From assembly GCF_019104765.1 (NCBI RefSeq), contig NZ_JAHRXJ010000002.1, positions 9,069 to 73,068 of the forward strand: 64,000 nt of DNA, given 5' to 3'. The DNA comes from Synechococcus sp. HK05 (GTDB taxonomy: Bacteria; Cyanobacteriota; Cyanobacteriia; PCC-6307; Cyanobiaceae). The position numbers and the translations under genes were made by a program. Shown piece after piece: positions 1 to 9,088 of this stretch; the stretch's first letter is position 1; each line of letters opens with the position of its first letter. Below the pieces are notes generated by a model. The model ran no database searches, was not told the DNA's origin, and saw only the letters and a list, made by a program, of their open reading frames with translations.

Positions 1-1
1 T

Positions 2-760
2 CCGGGTATCGACGACTTAACAACTGCATTCGAGTCGGAGTGCCTTACTTATTTGAGAAGGTCATATCAGTATTGGCGTCTTAATGCTGATCAGATCAAG
101 GTGTATCCAACGTTTGCAGCCGCATCGCTTTTTCGCGGTTTCGAAGGGTCGGTTGATTTGATGCGGGATTGGTTTCACCGTCCTGAGCAACTGCGTCAGC
201 ATCTGATGATGCGGCGTGTTGATCTTATTGTCAGTTCCTGTTTGGATGTCGCTGGGAATCTGCTTGCTGAAGCTCAATCGACGTCACAGTCTTGGTTGGT
301 TGCAGTGCCCCTCTTCCGTGAACCCATTCAGCTACTCTTTAACCCTAACCATCCGCTATCGGATGCCTCGGTGTTGACCCCAAGTGATTTGAGTCCATTT
401 CCAAGTCCAGCCTACCCATCAGGTGTCGCGCCATTGGCTGCAGATGCACTCAGGCCACTTGGACTGTGGAACTCCGCCTGTCGGCATCAAACTTTTATGT
501 TGTCAGAGTGGTACGGAGCGATGGCTTACCCAACAGGTCTCTCGTACAGCACAGCGTTGCTTGAGCCCATGATCCCTGAGCTCACGGAACTTGTTTGCCG
601 TCCTCTGCCTCAGCCTGTCGAGCAAGAAACATGGATCATTCTGCGCAGCGATATCAGTACAAACCCCTCCGTTCAGAAGCTGATAGAGCAACTAAGGTGT
701 CACGTCCTTAGGGTTCTTGCGTCTTGCTCGAGCCCTTGGTCCAGTCTTGATCAGGGTTGA
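2..760 (+). CDS. LysR-type regulator, substrate-binding part (5' end outside window)
   Basis: The reading frame is open from base 2, so the gene begins before the window; the first possible start inside it (TTG at 53) is probably not the real one. The visible 250 or so residues look like the effector-binding half of a LysR-type transcriptional regulator: mixed alpha/beta composition, a segment reading VDLIVSS near the middle and a stretch resembling the LFNPNHPL type of LysR effector domains. The winged-helix DNA-binding domain would lie upstream and is not seen. The gene ends in a 10-base convergent overlap with the phosphatase on the opposite strand. The family call rests on general resemblance only. 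Confidence 0.55.
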   Translation, partial: PGIDDLTTAFESECLTYLRRSYQYWRLNADQIKVYPTFAAASLFRGFEGSVDLMRDWFHRPEQLRQHLMMRRVDLIVSSCLDVAGNLLAEAQSTSQSWLVAVPLFREPIQLLFNPNHPLSDASVLTPSDLSPFPSPAYPSGVAPLAADALRPLGLWNSACRHQTFMLSEWYGAMAYPTGLSYSTALLEPMIPELTELVCRPLPQPVEQETWIILRSDISTNPSVQKLIEQLRCHVLRVLASCSSPWSSLDQG

Positions 761-1188
761 TTCAGAATTCTTTCGAGCTTGAGCAAATGTTGTGTCAATG
801 GTCGAGACGTAGGGTGCATCCGTCGTACTTGCTCCAGGCTTGTGAGCAGATCGATCTGCTCTAGCCTCGCCAAGGTTCCGATTGCAACCAACGCCGAGCG
901 TTCTACCCCCGCCCAGCAGTGAAGGTAAAGAGCTGGAGCTTTCTCCATCAGTGTGATGGCTTGATCCATCGCCCGCCGCAGGGCTTGATCATCGAGTGCA
1001 TCAGGGTTTCGATGGTCAGTCAGCGGAATCCTGGCGCTCAGCCAGTGATCAGGTGGGCACCAGCTGCCTTCGTCGGGAAAGCTGGTGCATAGCACAGATC
1101 GAATTCCTGCCTGTTCTAATTCATTCCAATGATCACGAGTCCGTGGTTGCGGACCGATGGCTAGCACCCGAGTGCGTAGCCAGCTCAT
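751..1188 (-). CDS. Dual-specificity / tyrosine phosphatase family protein
   Basis: A 145-residue protein with the cysteine phosphatase signature HCWAGVERS (Cys about residue 91, Arg about 97), which fits the HCx5R loop of dual-specificity phosphatases. An Asp-containing LTDHRNPD segment about 30 residues before it may supply the general acid. The ATG at 1188 has a GGAGG 14 bases upstream; a GTG at 1233 would add 15 residues. It would remove phosphate from Tyr/Ser/Thr residues or a small substrate. A partner for the Wzc-type autokinase further on is possible, but these genes are 6 kb apart and on opposite strands, so this is only a suggestion. The 3' end overlaps the LysR-like gene by 10 bases. 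Confidence 0.8.
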   Translation of the reverse strand: MSWLRTRVLAIGPQPRTRDHWNELEQAGIRSVLCTSFPDEGSWCPPDHWLSARIPLTDHRNPDALDDQALRRAMDQAITLMEKAPALYLHCWAGVERSALVAIGTLARLEQIDLLTSLEQVRRMHPTSRPLTQHLLKLERILNQP

Positions 1189-1546
1189 TCTCAGCGGCTT
1201 ATCCTCCAAATCTCGGTGAGCATCATCTAGCACTTGGGTGCATCCAAAATGGTGTGATAACTCTGCATCGAGGCATCGAATTTGCTTGATGCGCTACCTG
1301 GATGCAGATTTGCTGCAGTTGCAAGGCGGTATGCAGTTTCACCATTTGCTGCTCAGGGGCGGGGCTCCTTGAATCATGTTTAATGCGTGATCGACGACTG
1401 CTTGAGCTCCGCTCGCGTCTCTTCACAACATTGCAGGAATTGTGTGTCTGTTCATGCATGGGCTGTGCACCATCTATTTCGACCTACCGCTTGCTTGAGC
1501 TCCTCTCACGTTAGTAGTCCGACCCCATCATTATCCCAGCCAATCC
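1189..1546. other. Intergenic stretch without a convincing gene
   Basis: No open frame here looks like protein. The stretch holds an imperfect direct repeat of about 18 bases (CTTGAGCTCC followed by a CTC and CGT-rich tail) at 1401-1418 and 1493-1510, 92 bases apart. No function is evident. Confidence 0.5.
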
Positions 1547-1852
1547 ATGGCCGTTGCGAGTTGGATCTCAGAAGTCTGCAGTCTTGATCTTCGTAAATCT
1601 ATCGCTCTTTTCCTGGTTGATGCGGGTTTCACGATCGATGAGGATGGCACGACGGAGCGTCAAGTTTCTGCTTTCTGCTGGGCACAATCCAGTTTCTCCA
1701 GACCAGTCCACGTGAAGCTTGTGGCGGCTTGGAGCGATGTTCCGAAGCGTTATGTGTGGATCGAAGTGAGCAGTGACGAGTCGATGCTTCTCCCTGGGAC
1801 GCTGTGTGACCAGTGCGGTCAGCATCTGATGCAGTCTATGCCACCTATTTGA
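1547..1852 (+). CDS. Hypothetical protein, 101 residues
   Basis: An ATG-started frame coding a soluble, slightly acidic protein with balanced composition (three Trp, several Cys including a CDQCGQ motif near the C-terminus). I do not recognise the family. The CxxC pair could bind metal or be redox active, but only one such pair is present. It lies about 110 bases before the polysaccharide operon, on the same strand. The opposite-strand frame across it has an unnatural His/Arg-rich composition, so I favour this strand. Confidence 0.5.
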   Translation: MAVASWISEVCSLDLRKSIALFLVDAGFTIDEDGTTERQVSAFCWAQSSFSRPVHVKLVAAWSDVPKRYVWIEVSSDESMLLPGTLCDQCGQHLMQSMPPI

Positions 1853-1966
1853 TGTGACATTGATGAACGGACGTGTGTGATTGTTTCGCATCTGATGAAC
1901 TGTGATCGCGATTTCTTCCTCAAACGACTGACGTTGTCTGACGACGTGTTGCGCTGAGCGTATTTC

Positions 1967-3052
1967 ATGCATCCATTGCTTGACTCAGCCAACCATCGCG
2001 TCGTGATGGTGGTCGGTGGTGCTGGCTACCTCGGAAGCCATGTGGCCAGGGCGCTCAGCAGCGCCGGCTTTGGCGTGGTGTTGCTCGACAACCTCTCCAC
2101 AGGTCATGTGGATCTCGCCCTCAGCCTCAACTTGCCCTTGGTCGAAGCCAGTCTGGGGGACGCCGCTGTTGTGGAGGCTCTCCTCAGTGGTGATCATCCA
2201 GCGACACAGAATCGACCGATCGCTGCTGTGGTGCATTGTGCGGCTAGCGATCTCGGTGGATGCCCCGATGAGCTGGCCTCCCTCGCCTGCCAGGCCAACC
2301 TTGAGAACACCATGGTCTTGCTGGATGCCTGCGCTCGCGCTGGGCAGAGGTCAGGGCAAGCGGCAGTCCCGATCGTGCTCTCCAGTAGCGCCAGTGTGTA
2401 TGGACCTTCAGATGAAGAAAACGAGCATCGCAGAGAAGGTCATGCTGTCCATCCGCTCAGTGCGAGTGGCTATTGCCACTGGATCAACGAACAGCTTCTA
2501 GCCGATCTAGGTCGCGATATGGCTGTGCCTCATGTGATTTTGCGCTGCTTCAGCGTGGCAGGTGCTGATCCGCAGGGAGGTCTCGGTGAGGATCATTTGC
2601 CTGAGACTCATCTAATTCCCTCCATTCTCGAAGCCATGTCGGGCCGCAGGATGTGTCTTGAGCTCTATGGAGTGGATTACCCCACACCCGATGGCAGCCC
2701 AATCCGCGATTTCATCCATGTCTGTGATGTTGCTGAAGCTCATGTCCTTGCGGTCCGGCGAGTGCTGAATGTCGGCGGCAGTCACATCTACAACATCGGC
2801 ACAGGCACGGGGCACTCGGTGTTGCAGGTTGTCGAAGCTGCCAAGGCGCTCACGGGGCATGGCTTGCTCATACACTTGTCACCACGTAGGCGCGGTGACA
2901 TCGCGCATCTTGTGGCTGATCCACGCCGCGCTAGGCAGGAGCTGGGTTGGCGCTTGCGTTACTCCAATCTCCAGACTATTCTTCAGCACGCCTGGCTTTG
3001 GCATCGGTTTCGTTTTGCCAACGACCTCGATCGCTTTGTTTTGCGTCGATGA
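1967..3052 (+). CDS. Degenerate UDP-glucose 4-epimerase paralogue (SDR family)
   Basis: A 361-residue extended short-chain dehydrogenase closely resembling the galE product encoded 3.5 kb downstream. The Rossmann motif GGAGYLGSH is intact (about residue 15) and the family blocks around VYG, DYPTPDGSPIRDFIHVCD and the RRRGD region are kept. The catalytic Tyr-x3-Lys is not: the codons at 2471-2485 read Tyr-Cys-His-Trp-Ile, so Lys is replaced by Ile near residue 173. The NAD-site motif HFAAFAYVGES of the sister is also changed to HCAASDLGG. NAD(H) binding seems possible, normal epimerisation does not. A different reaction, a regulatory role or a stabilising partner for GalE are alternatives. ATGA overlap with the next gene. 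Confidence 0.8.
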   Translation: MHPLLDSANHRVVMVVGGAGYLGSHVARALSSAGFGVVLLDNLSTGHVDLALSLNLPLVEASLGDAAVVEALLSGDHPATQNRPIAAVVHCAASDLGGCPDELASLACQANLENTMVLLDACARAGQRSGQAAVPIVLSSSASVYGPSDEENEHRREGHAVHPLSASGYCHWINEQLLADLGRDMAVPHVILRCFSVAGADPQGGLGEDHLPETHLIPSILEAMSGRRMCLELYGVDYPTPDGSPIRDFIHVCDVAEAHVLAVRRVLNVGGSHIYNIGTGTGHSVLQVVEAAKALTGHGLLIHLSPRRRGDIAHLVADPRRARQELGWRLRYSNLQTILQHAWLWHRFRFANDLDRFVLRR

Positions 3053-3231
3053 AGGATGCCAGCGATCCACAACTGCTGCTCGAGTTGCAGCTGTGGCGTG
3101 AGCGCCATCAGATTCTCTATCAGATGTTTCTGGATCTCACTGACAATGTTGAGGAATTAAAGGCTCGCCTTGAGGTTTTGAGCCGCTCTTCTGATGGTGG
3201 CCATCACACCCGCCAGCAGGATTACCCATGA
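3049..3231 (+). CDS. Small coiled-coil protein between epimerase paralogue and gmd
   Basis: A 60-residue protein whose ATG overlaps the stop of the preceding gene (ATGA at 3049-3052) and whose stop overlaps the gmd start (ATGA at 3228-3231). This double overlap is strong evidence that it is translated. Residues 8 to 46 are rich in Leu, Glu and Arg with a heptad-like spacing ([14 protein letters not shown], then [12 protein letters not shown]), so a single helical coiled coil is likely. No signal or membrane segment is seen. I do not know the family. Position suggests a scaffold or regulator for sugar-nucleotide enzymes. Confidence 0.75.
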   Translation: MKDASDPQLLLELQLWRERHQILYQMFLDLTDNVEELKARLEVLSRSSDGGHHTRQQDYP

Positions 3232-4400
3232 TGACCGACTTCTCAAGTCTCAACTGTTCAGGCCGCGTTGCTCTGATTACAGGGATTACTGGGCAGGATG
3301 GATCGTATTTGGCAGAGCTGCTTCTGGCGAAGGGCTATCAGGTGCATGGAATCAAGCGTCGCGCCAGCAGCTTTAACACCACTCGTATTGATCACCTCTA
3401 CCAAGACCCCCACGACGCATCGCCCCAGCTGGTGTTGCATTACGGCGATCTAACCGATAGTACGAACCTCATCCGAATCATCGGGCAGGTGCAGCCTGAT
3501 GAGATCTATAACCTCGGGGCTCAGAGCCACGTGGCGGTCAGTTTTGAAGCCCCGGAATACACCGCTAATAGTGATGCCCTCGGCACGTTGCGGATCCTTG
3601 AAGCCGTGCGGCTGTTGGGTCTCACGGAGCGAACCCGCATCTACCAGGCCAGCACCAGTGAGCTCTATGGATTAGTGCAGGAGATCCCGCAACGTGAATC
3701 CACTCCTTTCTATCCCCGTAGCCCCTATGCGGTGGCCAAACTCTACGGCTATTGGATCACGGTGAACTACCGAGAGGCCTATGGCATGTATGCCTGCAAC
3801 GGCATCCTGTTCAATCACGAGAGCCCGCGGCGTGGCGAAACCTTCGTGACACGCAAGATCACGCGCGGCCTGTCTCGGATCGACGCCGGCCTGGATGACT
3901 GCCTGTATATGGGCAATCTCGATTCCCTGCGGGACTGGGGCCATGCCCGTGACTACGTAGAGATGCAGTGGCGCATGCTGCAGCAGGATCAACCCGAAGA
4001 TTTCGTGATCGCCACGGGCCGGCAGGAATCGGTGCGCCGCTTTATTGAACTCACTGCAACGCAGCTGGGTTGGGGCGGCATGCTCTGGGAGGGCAGCGGC
4101 GTAGACACCATTGGGCGTCGCGCTGATACCTGTGCTGTGGTGGTCCAGGTGGATCCGCGTTATTTCAGGCCAACTGAGGTGGAGACCCTGTTAGGCGATC
4201 CCAGCCGAGCCCGCGAACGGCTGGGTTGGACTCCCACCACCACGCTGGAGCAACTTGTGGCTGAGATGGTGGAGACCGATCAGGAGGAGGCCGCGAAGGA
4301 GGCCTTGCTGCGTCGACAGGGTTTTGTGGTGGTGGGTTCGATGGAAAATCCACCCAGCTCCGACGCGGCGTTGGCTGCTAGTGCGGCAGCCTCACGATGA
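3228..4400 (+). CDS. gmd: GDP-mannose 4,6-dehydratase
   Basis: Converts GDP-mannose to GDP-4-keto-6-deoxymannose, the first step to GDP-L-fucose. The N-terminal dinucleotide motif is [12 protein letters not shown] (about residues 18-29), followed by the family marker KRRASSFNT. The catalytic set is complete: STSELYG near 145 and Tyr-AVA-Lys near 167-171. Length (390) is slightly above the usual 350-370 because of an Ala/Ser-rich C-terminal tail. The start is ATGATG at 3228. The stop overlaps the fcl start by four bases, so the two enzymes are probably made together. manC at 50 kb would supply the substrate. Confidence 0.96.
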   Translation: MMTDFSSLNCSGRVALITGITGQDGSYLAELLLAKGYQVHGIKRRASSFNTTRIDHLYQDPHDASPQLVLHYGDLTDSTNLIRIIGQVQPDEIYNLGAQSHVAVSFEAPEYTANSDALGTLRILEAVRLLGLTERTRIYQASTSELYGLVQEIPQRESTPFYPRSPYAVAKLYGYWITVNYREAYGMYACNGILFNHESPRRGETFVTRKITRGLSRIDAGLDDCLYMGNLDSLRDWGHARDYVEMQWRMLQQDQPEDFVIATGRQESVRRFIELTATQLGWGGMLWEGSGVDTIGRRADTCAVVVQVDPRYFRPTEVETLLGDPSRARERLGWTPTTTLEQLVAEMVETDQEEAAKEALLRRQGFVVVGSMENPPSSDAALAASAAASR

Positions 4401-5407
4401 CCGCAGATTCAAGAGCATTGCTGCGGCCCAGTGACACCGTCTTCGTGGCGGGGTCTCGCGGTATGGCTGGCCAGGCCATCAGCCGCGCCCTGAGCCGCCG
4501 CGGCTATGACCGCCAACTGCTGGTTGGGCGCGATCAACTCGATCTCCTCGATGGAGGCGCCGTTGAGCGCTGGTTTGCCCAACAGCGACCGGATGTGGTG
4601 GTGTTGGCGGCGGCTAGGGTCGGTGGCATTCACGCCAATCGCAGCTACCCGGCCGACTTCCTGCTGGAGAATCTGAAGATTGAGCAAAACGTGATCGAAG
4701 CAGCCTGGCGCTATGGCGTTCGTAGGTTGTTGTTTCTTGGTAGTAGCTGCATTTACCCCAAATACGCCGAGCAACCGATCCGCGAGGAAGCACTGCTCAG
4801 TGGTCCGTTGGAGCCCACCAATGCCTGGTATGCGATCGCCAAGATCGCAGGCATCAAACTGTGTGACGCCCTGAGGCTGCAATACGGCTTTGATGCCATC
4901 AGCCTGATGCCCACCAACCTCTATGGCCCAGGCGACAACTATCACGCCACCCATAGCCATGTGCTCCCTGCTTTGATCCGCCGCTTCCACGAGGCTGCTG
5001 TTGCTGCGGATCCAGTGGTGCGTTGCTGGGGTAGCGGGCGGCCGTTGCGTGAATTCCTCCATGCTGATGATCTCGGTGAAGCCTGTGTCTTCGCCTTGGA
5101 GCATTGGGATCCCACTGCGCCTGATGCGCCCAAGGACGACGACGGCCAGCCGCTTGGACTGCTGAACGTGGGATCAGGGGAAGAAACCAGCATTGCTGAG
5201 CTGGCAGGCCTGGTGGCGCAAGCCACGGGTTACAGGGGTGAGATCCAATGGGACCCAAGCCAACCTGACGGCACGCCTCGCAAATTGCTCGATTGTTCGC
5301 GGCTGGCCCAGTTGGGTTGGTGTGCCCGGATCCCCCTGCGTACGGGAATCGAGGCCACCGTGCAGCTGTTTCGTCAGCAGTTGCAGGCGCAACAGGTTCG
5401 CCTCTAG
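4397..5407 (+). CDS. fcl: GDP-L-fucose synthase (epimerase/reductase)
   Basis: Turns GDP-4-keto-6-deoxymannose into GDP-L-fucose with NADPH. The frame has the Rossmann motif [12 protein letters not shown] near residue 18, the family segment [20 protein letters not shown] and the catalytic Tyr-AIA-Lys at about 145-149, with the [13 protein letters not shown] block behind it. Length 336 is a little above typical. It overlaps gmd by ATGA and is followed 10 bases later by galE with a clear AGGAG ribosome site. A deoxy sugar, probably fucose, is therefore expected in the polymer. Confidence 0.95.
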   Translation: MTADSRALLRPSDTVFVAGSRGMAGQAISRALSRRGYDRQLLVGRDQLDLLDGGAVERWFAQQRPDVVVLAAARVGGIHANRSYPADFLLENLKIEQNVIEAAWRYGVRRLLFLGSSCIYPKYAEQPIREEALLSGPLEPTNAWYAIAKIAGIKLCDALRLQYGFDAISLMPTNLYGPGDNYHATHSHVLPALIRRFHEAAVAADPVVRCWGSGRPLREFLHADDLGEACVFALEHWDPTAPDAPKDDDGQPLGLLNVGSGEETSIAELAGLVAQATGYRGEIQWDPSQPDGTPRKLLDCSRLAQLGWCARIPLRTGIEATVQLFRQQLQAQQVRL

Positions 5408-5417
5408 GAGTGGCTTG

Positions 5418-6446
5418 ATGATTTTGGTTACAGGTGGGGCTGGTTACATCGGCTCCCACACCGTACGTGCTTTGCAGGAGCAAGGTTTCGATGTGGTGGT
5501 GCTCGATAACTTGGTGTACGGCCACCACGACATCATCACCACACTGAATGTTCCCTTTGTGGAAGGGGATGTAGGTGATCGGAACCTCCTGAAATCAATT
5601 TTACGAGGTGAGCATCCGGCCACAGCTGGATCACCAGTGCAGGCTGTGTTGCACTTCGCTGCCTTTGCCTATGTGGGCGAAAGCGTTGCCAATCCCCTGC
5701 GCTACTACAGCAACAATGTGGTTCAGTCGCTTCATCTGCTTGAGGCGATGGTGGCTGAAGGTCGCCGGCGCGCGAAGCCGATACCGCTGGTCTTCTCCAG
5801 CACCTGCGCCACCTATGGCATCCCAGAGTCCGACCAGATTCCGATTGAGGAAAGCTGTCCGCAGTTCCCGATCAATCCCTATGGCCGAAGCAAGTTGATG
5901 GTGGAGCAGTTCATTGCTGACTTTGCTTCAGCCCATGATTTACCAGCGGTGGTGTTTCGCTACTTCAATGCCGCTGGCGCCCATCCCGACGGCGATCTGG
6001 GTGAACACCATGATCCCGAAACACATCTGATCCCGCTGGTGCTTGACACCATGGCTGGTCATCGCCCCTATCTCCAGATCTACGGTGACGATTACCCCAC
6101 TCCTGATGGCACCTGCATCCGTGATTACATCCATGTGTGTGATCTCGCCATTGCACATGTGTTGGGCTTGCAGCGCATCTTGAGCGTCGGCCAAGGCTAT
6201 GAGGTTTACAACCTGGGCAATGGCTTGGGCTACTCCGTGCAGGAGGTGATCAGCTGCGCGAAGGCCGTCACGCAATGTGGTTTGCTGGCTCACGTCGCAC
6301 CAAGGCGCAGCGGTGATCCTGCCGTGCTGGTGGCTTCCGCGGCTAAGGCGATGCGTGAACTGGGCTGGGTGCCGCAGTTCACAGATCTCCACACCATGAT
6401 TGCCCATGCCTGGACTTGGCACATGCAGCGCTTTGTCACGCGTTGA
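5418..6446 (+). CDS. galE: UDP-glucose 4-epimerase
   Basis: Interconverts UDP-glucose and UDP-galactose with bound NAD. TGGAGYIGSHT is at residues 5-15, SSTCATYG near 130 and the catalytic Tyr-GRS-Lys at 155-159; the substrate block DYPTPDGTCIRDYIHV is intact. The ATG at 5418 has AGGAG 7 bases upstream and matches the family N-terminus; the frame runs further upstream inside fcl but that part is antisense-like noise. This is the active counterpart of the degenerate paralogue at 1967. Confidence 0.96.
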   Translation: MILVTGGAGYIGSHTVRALQEQGFDVVVLDNLVYGHHDIITTLNVPFVEGDVGDRNLLKSILRGEHPATAGSPVQAVLHFAAFAYVGESVANPLRYYSNNVVQSLHLLEAMVAEGRRRAKPIPLVFSSTCATYGIPESDQIPIEESCPQFPINPYGRSKLMVEQFIADFASAHDLPAVVFRYFNAAGAHPDGDLGEHHDPETHLIPLVLDTMAGHRPYLQIYGDDYPTPDGTCIRDYIHVCDLAIAHVLGLQRILSVGQGYEVYNLGNGLGYSVQEVISCAKAVTQCGLLAHVAPRRSGDPAVLVASAAKAMRELGWVPQFTDLHTMIAHAWTWHMQRFVTR

Positions 6447-6456
6447 TTTTGTCGAG

Positions 6457-6750
6457 ATGGACTACCAAGGCCGTTCATCCTTCATTCGAGAGCTGCATCA
6501 CCGAGAAGAGCGCGTACAGCGCTTTTGTGATGCTGTTGAAGCGCACTTGCATCTCCAATTCGCGGTTCGCTCCATCACCACGGTTGATGAGCTCACGGCT
6601 CTCTCACAGCGTCACCGTGTCCCGATTGATCATCTTGACGTTGCACTCTTCTATCGCTTTTTTAACCAGCCCTTTTGGCCCTGGTTTGGCCAGCCCATGC
6701 AGATGCGTCGCCATTTTGCTCATCTTGGTCGTCTGCCCGATGCGGCTTGA
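6457..6750 (+). CDS. Small protein, possibly Nif11-like
   Basis: A 97-residue protein starting 10 bases after galE and ending 18 bases before the autokinase, so probably co-transcribed. The middle part (about residues 19-62: an FC..VEAH..LQ.AVR pattern, then TTVDELTALSQRH) resembles the helical Nif11 domain common in cyanobacterial small proteins and peptide leaders. The C-terminus is rich in Phe, Trp and Pro and has no double-Gly cleavage site, so a natural-product leader is unlikely. The family match is by eye and uncertain. Confidence 0.55.
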   Translation: MDYQGRSSFIRELHHREERVQRFCDAVEAHLHLQFAVRSITTVDELTALSQRHRVPIDHLDVALFYRFFNQPFWPWFGQPMQMRRHFAHLGRLPDAA

Positions 6751-6768
6751 TCCCCTTGTGTTGAAACC

Positions 6769-9084
6769 GTGAGCTCTACCTCCACCCCTGCCTCCATCAC
6801 CACGAAAGCTTCTGCAACTCCGGCTGCCCTTGAAGCCTTCTGGCCGGGAGCAGCGCTGTTGGATCGCTCTGGCGAGATCAAGCCCCAGGAGCTTTGGCAG
6901 AGCTTGTTGCGCCGCCGTCGTTGGTTTGTGGTGACCTTTGGCACCTGCTTGGCGCTGGCGGGAACAGGAACACTGGTGCAGCGCCTCCTGAGCCCGACGT
7001 ATCAGGGGTCATTTACGTTGTTGGTGAAGGATCCACTGAGCGAGGAACGGCAATCGAGTAATCAGCTTGATCAGCTGGCTCTCGTGGATGCGGGATCGGT
7101 GGATCTGCCCAACCTGATTGAAGTGTTGCGTAGCCCAAGGCTGCTGCAGCCCCTGGCTGTAGCGCAAGGTTTGCCGGCTAATGCCTTGGCGGGCCGAGTG
7201 AGTGCCAAAGCAGTGCAGCGCGACGCTGATGGCGTGCTCAATGTGACGTTGGAGTGGGGTGATCCGCAGCAGGGTGAACGTTTGCTTCAGGCCTTAAGCA
7301 AGGAATATTTGGCCTACTCGCTGCGGCAGCGGCAGGAGAAATTAGCGCAAGGTTTGAAGTTCTTGGATGAACAGGCGCCTGGCTTGCAGCAACGCGTTAA
7401 TCAAATCCAGCAGGAACTCGCTGACTTCCGCCGTGCCAATGCATTGCTGGTGCCCGAAGATCGCGCCAAGCAGATTGAGGCTGAGCGTGCTGAGTTGGAA
7501 GGTCGGTTGCGTCAGTTGCAGCAAGGCGAAGCTCAATTACTTGGCTTGCAGGCCTCGGTGCGCCGCGGTCAGCTGTTTTCACCGCAGTTTCAACAGGCCT
7601 CAGGGGCAGGCGGCGGCGGATTGAAGGCCGCCACTGGCGCCGATCTCACACCAGCATTGGCGAGTGGTGCCTTCAGTCAGCTGCTGAGTGATCTCGCAGA
7701 TGTGGAGAAGCAGCTGGCTCAGGCCAGTGGCACCTTCAAAAGCAGTTCGCCATTGGTGCAAAGCCTTACGGCACAGCGCAATCGCATGCGTCCGCTCTTG
7801 CAGAAGCGCCAACTGGATGCGGTGGGCTCAGCGCTGCAGGAAAATCTGGCCCAACAAACTCAGGTGAAGCTGCAGCTGGGCCAATTACAGCGGGCCTTCA
7901 AGGTGGTGGGCCCGGAACTGGTGAAGCAATACGATGCCCTAACGCAACGGCTTGAAATTGCACGCGACAACCTCAGCAGTTACCTGAAAGCTCGCGAAAG
8001 TTTCCGGCTTGAGGTCGCGCAGAAAACCCTGCCCTGGCAACTGATTAGTCCACCGGAATTTCTGCCGACACCGGTCAAGCCGAATCTTCGGCGTAATTTG
8101 ATGCTTGGGCTTTTGCTTGGCTTGATTGGCGGTGCTGGTGCAGCGTTGTTGCGCGATCGGCTCGACCACGTGTTTCATCGCCCGCAAGACGTGCAGCAGG
8201 CCCTTGATGAGCCCCTGCTTGGCAGTATTCCCTTCCTTCCGCTTCATGCTGAGAGCACGATCAGTTCTGTGTGGGAGGGCCTTGATGATCAACAGCGTTT
8301 TGGACTGCGTGAATCACTGCGCAACCTCTATCGCTCATTGCAGCTGTTACGTGCCGGTCGCACCTTGCGCATGGTGGCAGTGACGTCCACCGTCAGTGGT
8401 GAGGGCAAAACCACTTCGGTGGCTCTGCTTGGGCAAACCTTGGCGGATCTCGGCACCAAGGTGCTTCTGGTAGACGGAGATCTGCGCCAGATGCAACTCC
8501 ACAAACGCTTTGGCCTGGCTAACCAACGTGGCTGGAGTGAGCTCTTCACCGAACACCCTCCGGCTGTGGAGGAGCTGTTGCAATGGCCGGAGGCCAACCT
8601 GGCTCTGTTGCCGGTGGGTCCGCGGCCGCCGGATGCCGCCAAGTTGCTCAGCTCCAACGCGTGCGCTGCGGTTGTGCAACAAATCCGCAACCTCAAGCAA
8701 TTTGACTTGATCTTGTTTGACACTCCGCCGGCTTTGGATCTTGTGGATCCCTTGCTGCTCGCCGATCACCTCGATGGCCTGTTGTTCTTGGTGAGCTTGG
8801 GCAAAATCAATCGTGGCTTGCCGCCGAAGAGCCTGGCCCGTGTTCAGGAATCCAGCGCTGATCTGTTGGGTGTGATCACCAACCAAACGGTGCCTGCTGT
8901 GTCCCTCTATGGCTATGGCTATGGCTATGGCTATGGCTATGGCTATGGCTATGGCTATGGCTATGCGCCCGCGCGCTCCAGCCAACGCCAGCAATGGAAG
9001 GCCTGGCTGAAGCGTTATCCACGCTTGCAACACGCGGCCGAGCGTTCGAAGCAGGCGTTCCGCTGGCTTGATCAGCGCCGTTGA
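6769..9084 (+). CDS. Polysaccharide co-polymerase / tyrosine autokinase (Wzc type)
   Basis: An inner-membrane protein of 771 residues that sets chain length and controls export in Wzy-dependent systems. Two membrane segments (about 47-73 and 442-462) flank a long periplasmic coiled-coil region (about 190-420). The cytoplasmic kinase follows: Walker A SGEGKTT (about 541-547), Walker A' VLLVDGDLR (about 565), Walker B LILFDTPP (about 648). The usual C-terminal tyrosine cluster is a run of alternating Tyr-Gly with ten Tyr (about 714-732), coded by a perfect hexanucleotide repeat. The start is GTG. It sits between nucleotide-sugar genes, as expected for a capsule or EPS locus. Confidence 0.93.
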   Translation: MSSTSTPASITTKASATPAALEAFWPGAALLDRSGEIKPQELWQSLLRRRRWFVVTFGTCLALAGTGTLVQRLLSPTYQGSFTLLVKDPLSEERQSSNQLDQLALVDAGSVDLPNLIEVLRSPRLLQPLAVAQGLPANALAGRVSAKAVQRDADGVLNVTLEWGDPQQGERLLQALSKEYLAYSLRQRQEKLAQGLKFLDEQAPGLQQRVNQIQQELADFRRANALLVPEDRAKQIEAERAELEGRLRQLQQGEAQLLGLQASVRRGQLFSPQFQQASGAGGGGLKAATGADLTPALASGAFSQLLSDLADVEKQLAQASGTFKSSSPLVQSLTAQRNRMRPLLQKRQLDAVGSALQENLAQQTQVKLQLGQLQRAFKVVGPELVKQYDALTQRLEIARDNLSSYLKARESFRLEVAQKTLPWQLISPPEFLPTPVKPNLRRNLMLGLLLGLIGGAGAALLRDRLDHVFHRPQDVQQALDEPLLGSIPFLPLHAESTISSVWEGLDDQQRFGLRESLRNLYRSLQLLRAGRTLRMVAVTSTVSGEGKTTSVALLGQTLADLGTKVLLVDGDLRQMQLHKRFGLANQRGWSELFTEHPPAVEELLQWPEANLALLPVGPRPPDAAKLLSSNACAAVVQQIRNLKQFDLILFDTPPALDLVDPLLLADHLDGLLFLVSLGKINRGLPPKSLARVQESSADLLGVITNQTVPAVSLYGYGYGYGYGYGYGYGYGYAPARSSQRQQWKAWLKRYPRLQHAAERSKQAFRWLDQRR
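8911..8964 (+). repeat. GGCTAT hexanucleotide repeat, nine perfect copies
   Basis: Nine tandem copies of GGCTAT, preceded by one TAT codon, encode the Gly-Tyr tail of the autokinase. All copies are identical at the DNA level, which suggests recent expansion by slippage. Each gain or loss of one unit changes the number of tyrosines by one and keeps the frame. Confidence 0.97.
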
Positions 9085-9088
9085 TCCC

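Noticed and set aside
1401-1510. Imperfect direct repeat as an operator for the LysR-like regulator
   Set aside because: It lacks the T-N11-A inverted pattern of LysR sites and lies behind, not before, the regulator gene.
1568-1972. Minus-strand frame of 134 codons opposite the 101-residue unknown gene
   Set aside because: His/Arg-rich, unnatural composition; the plus-strand frame is the better candidate.
8908-8964. CRISPR-like repeat array
   Set aside because: Perfect tandem hexamers without spacers, inside a coding frame. No CRISPR array is seen elsewhere.
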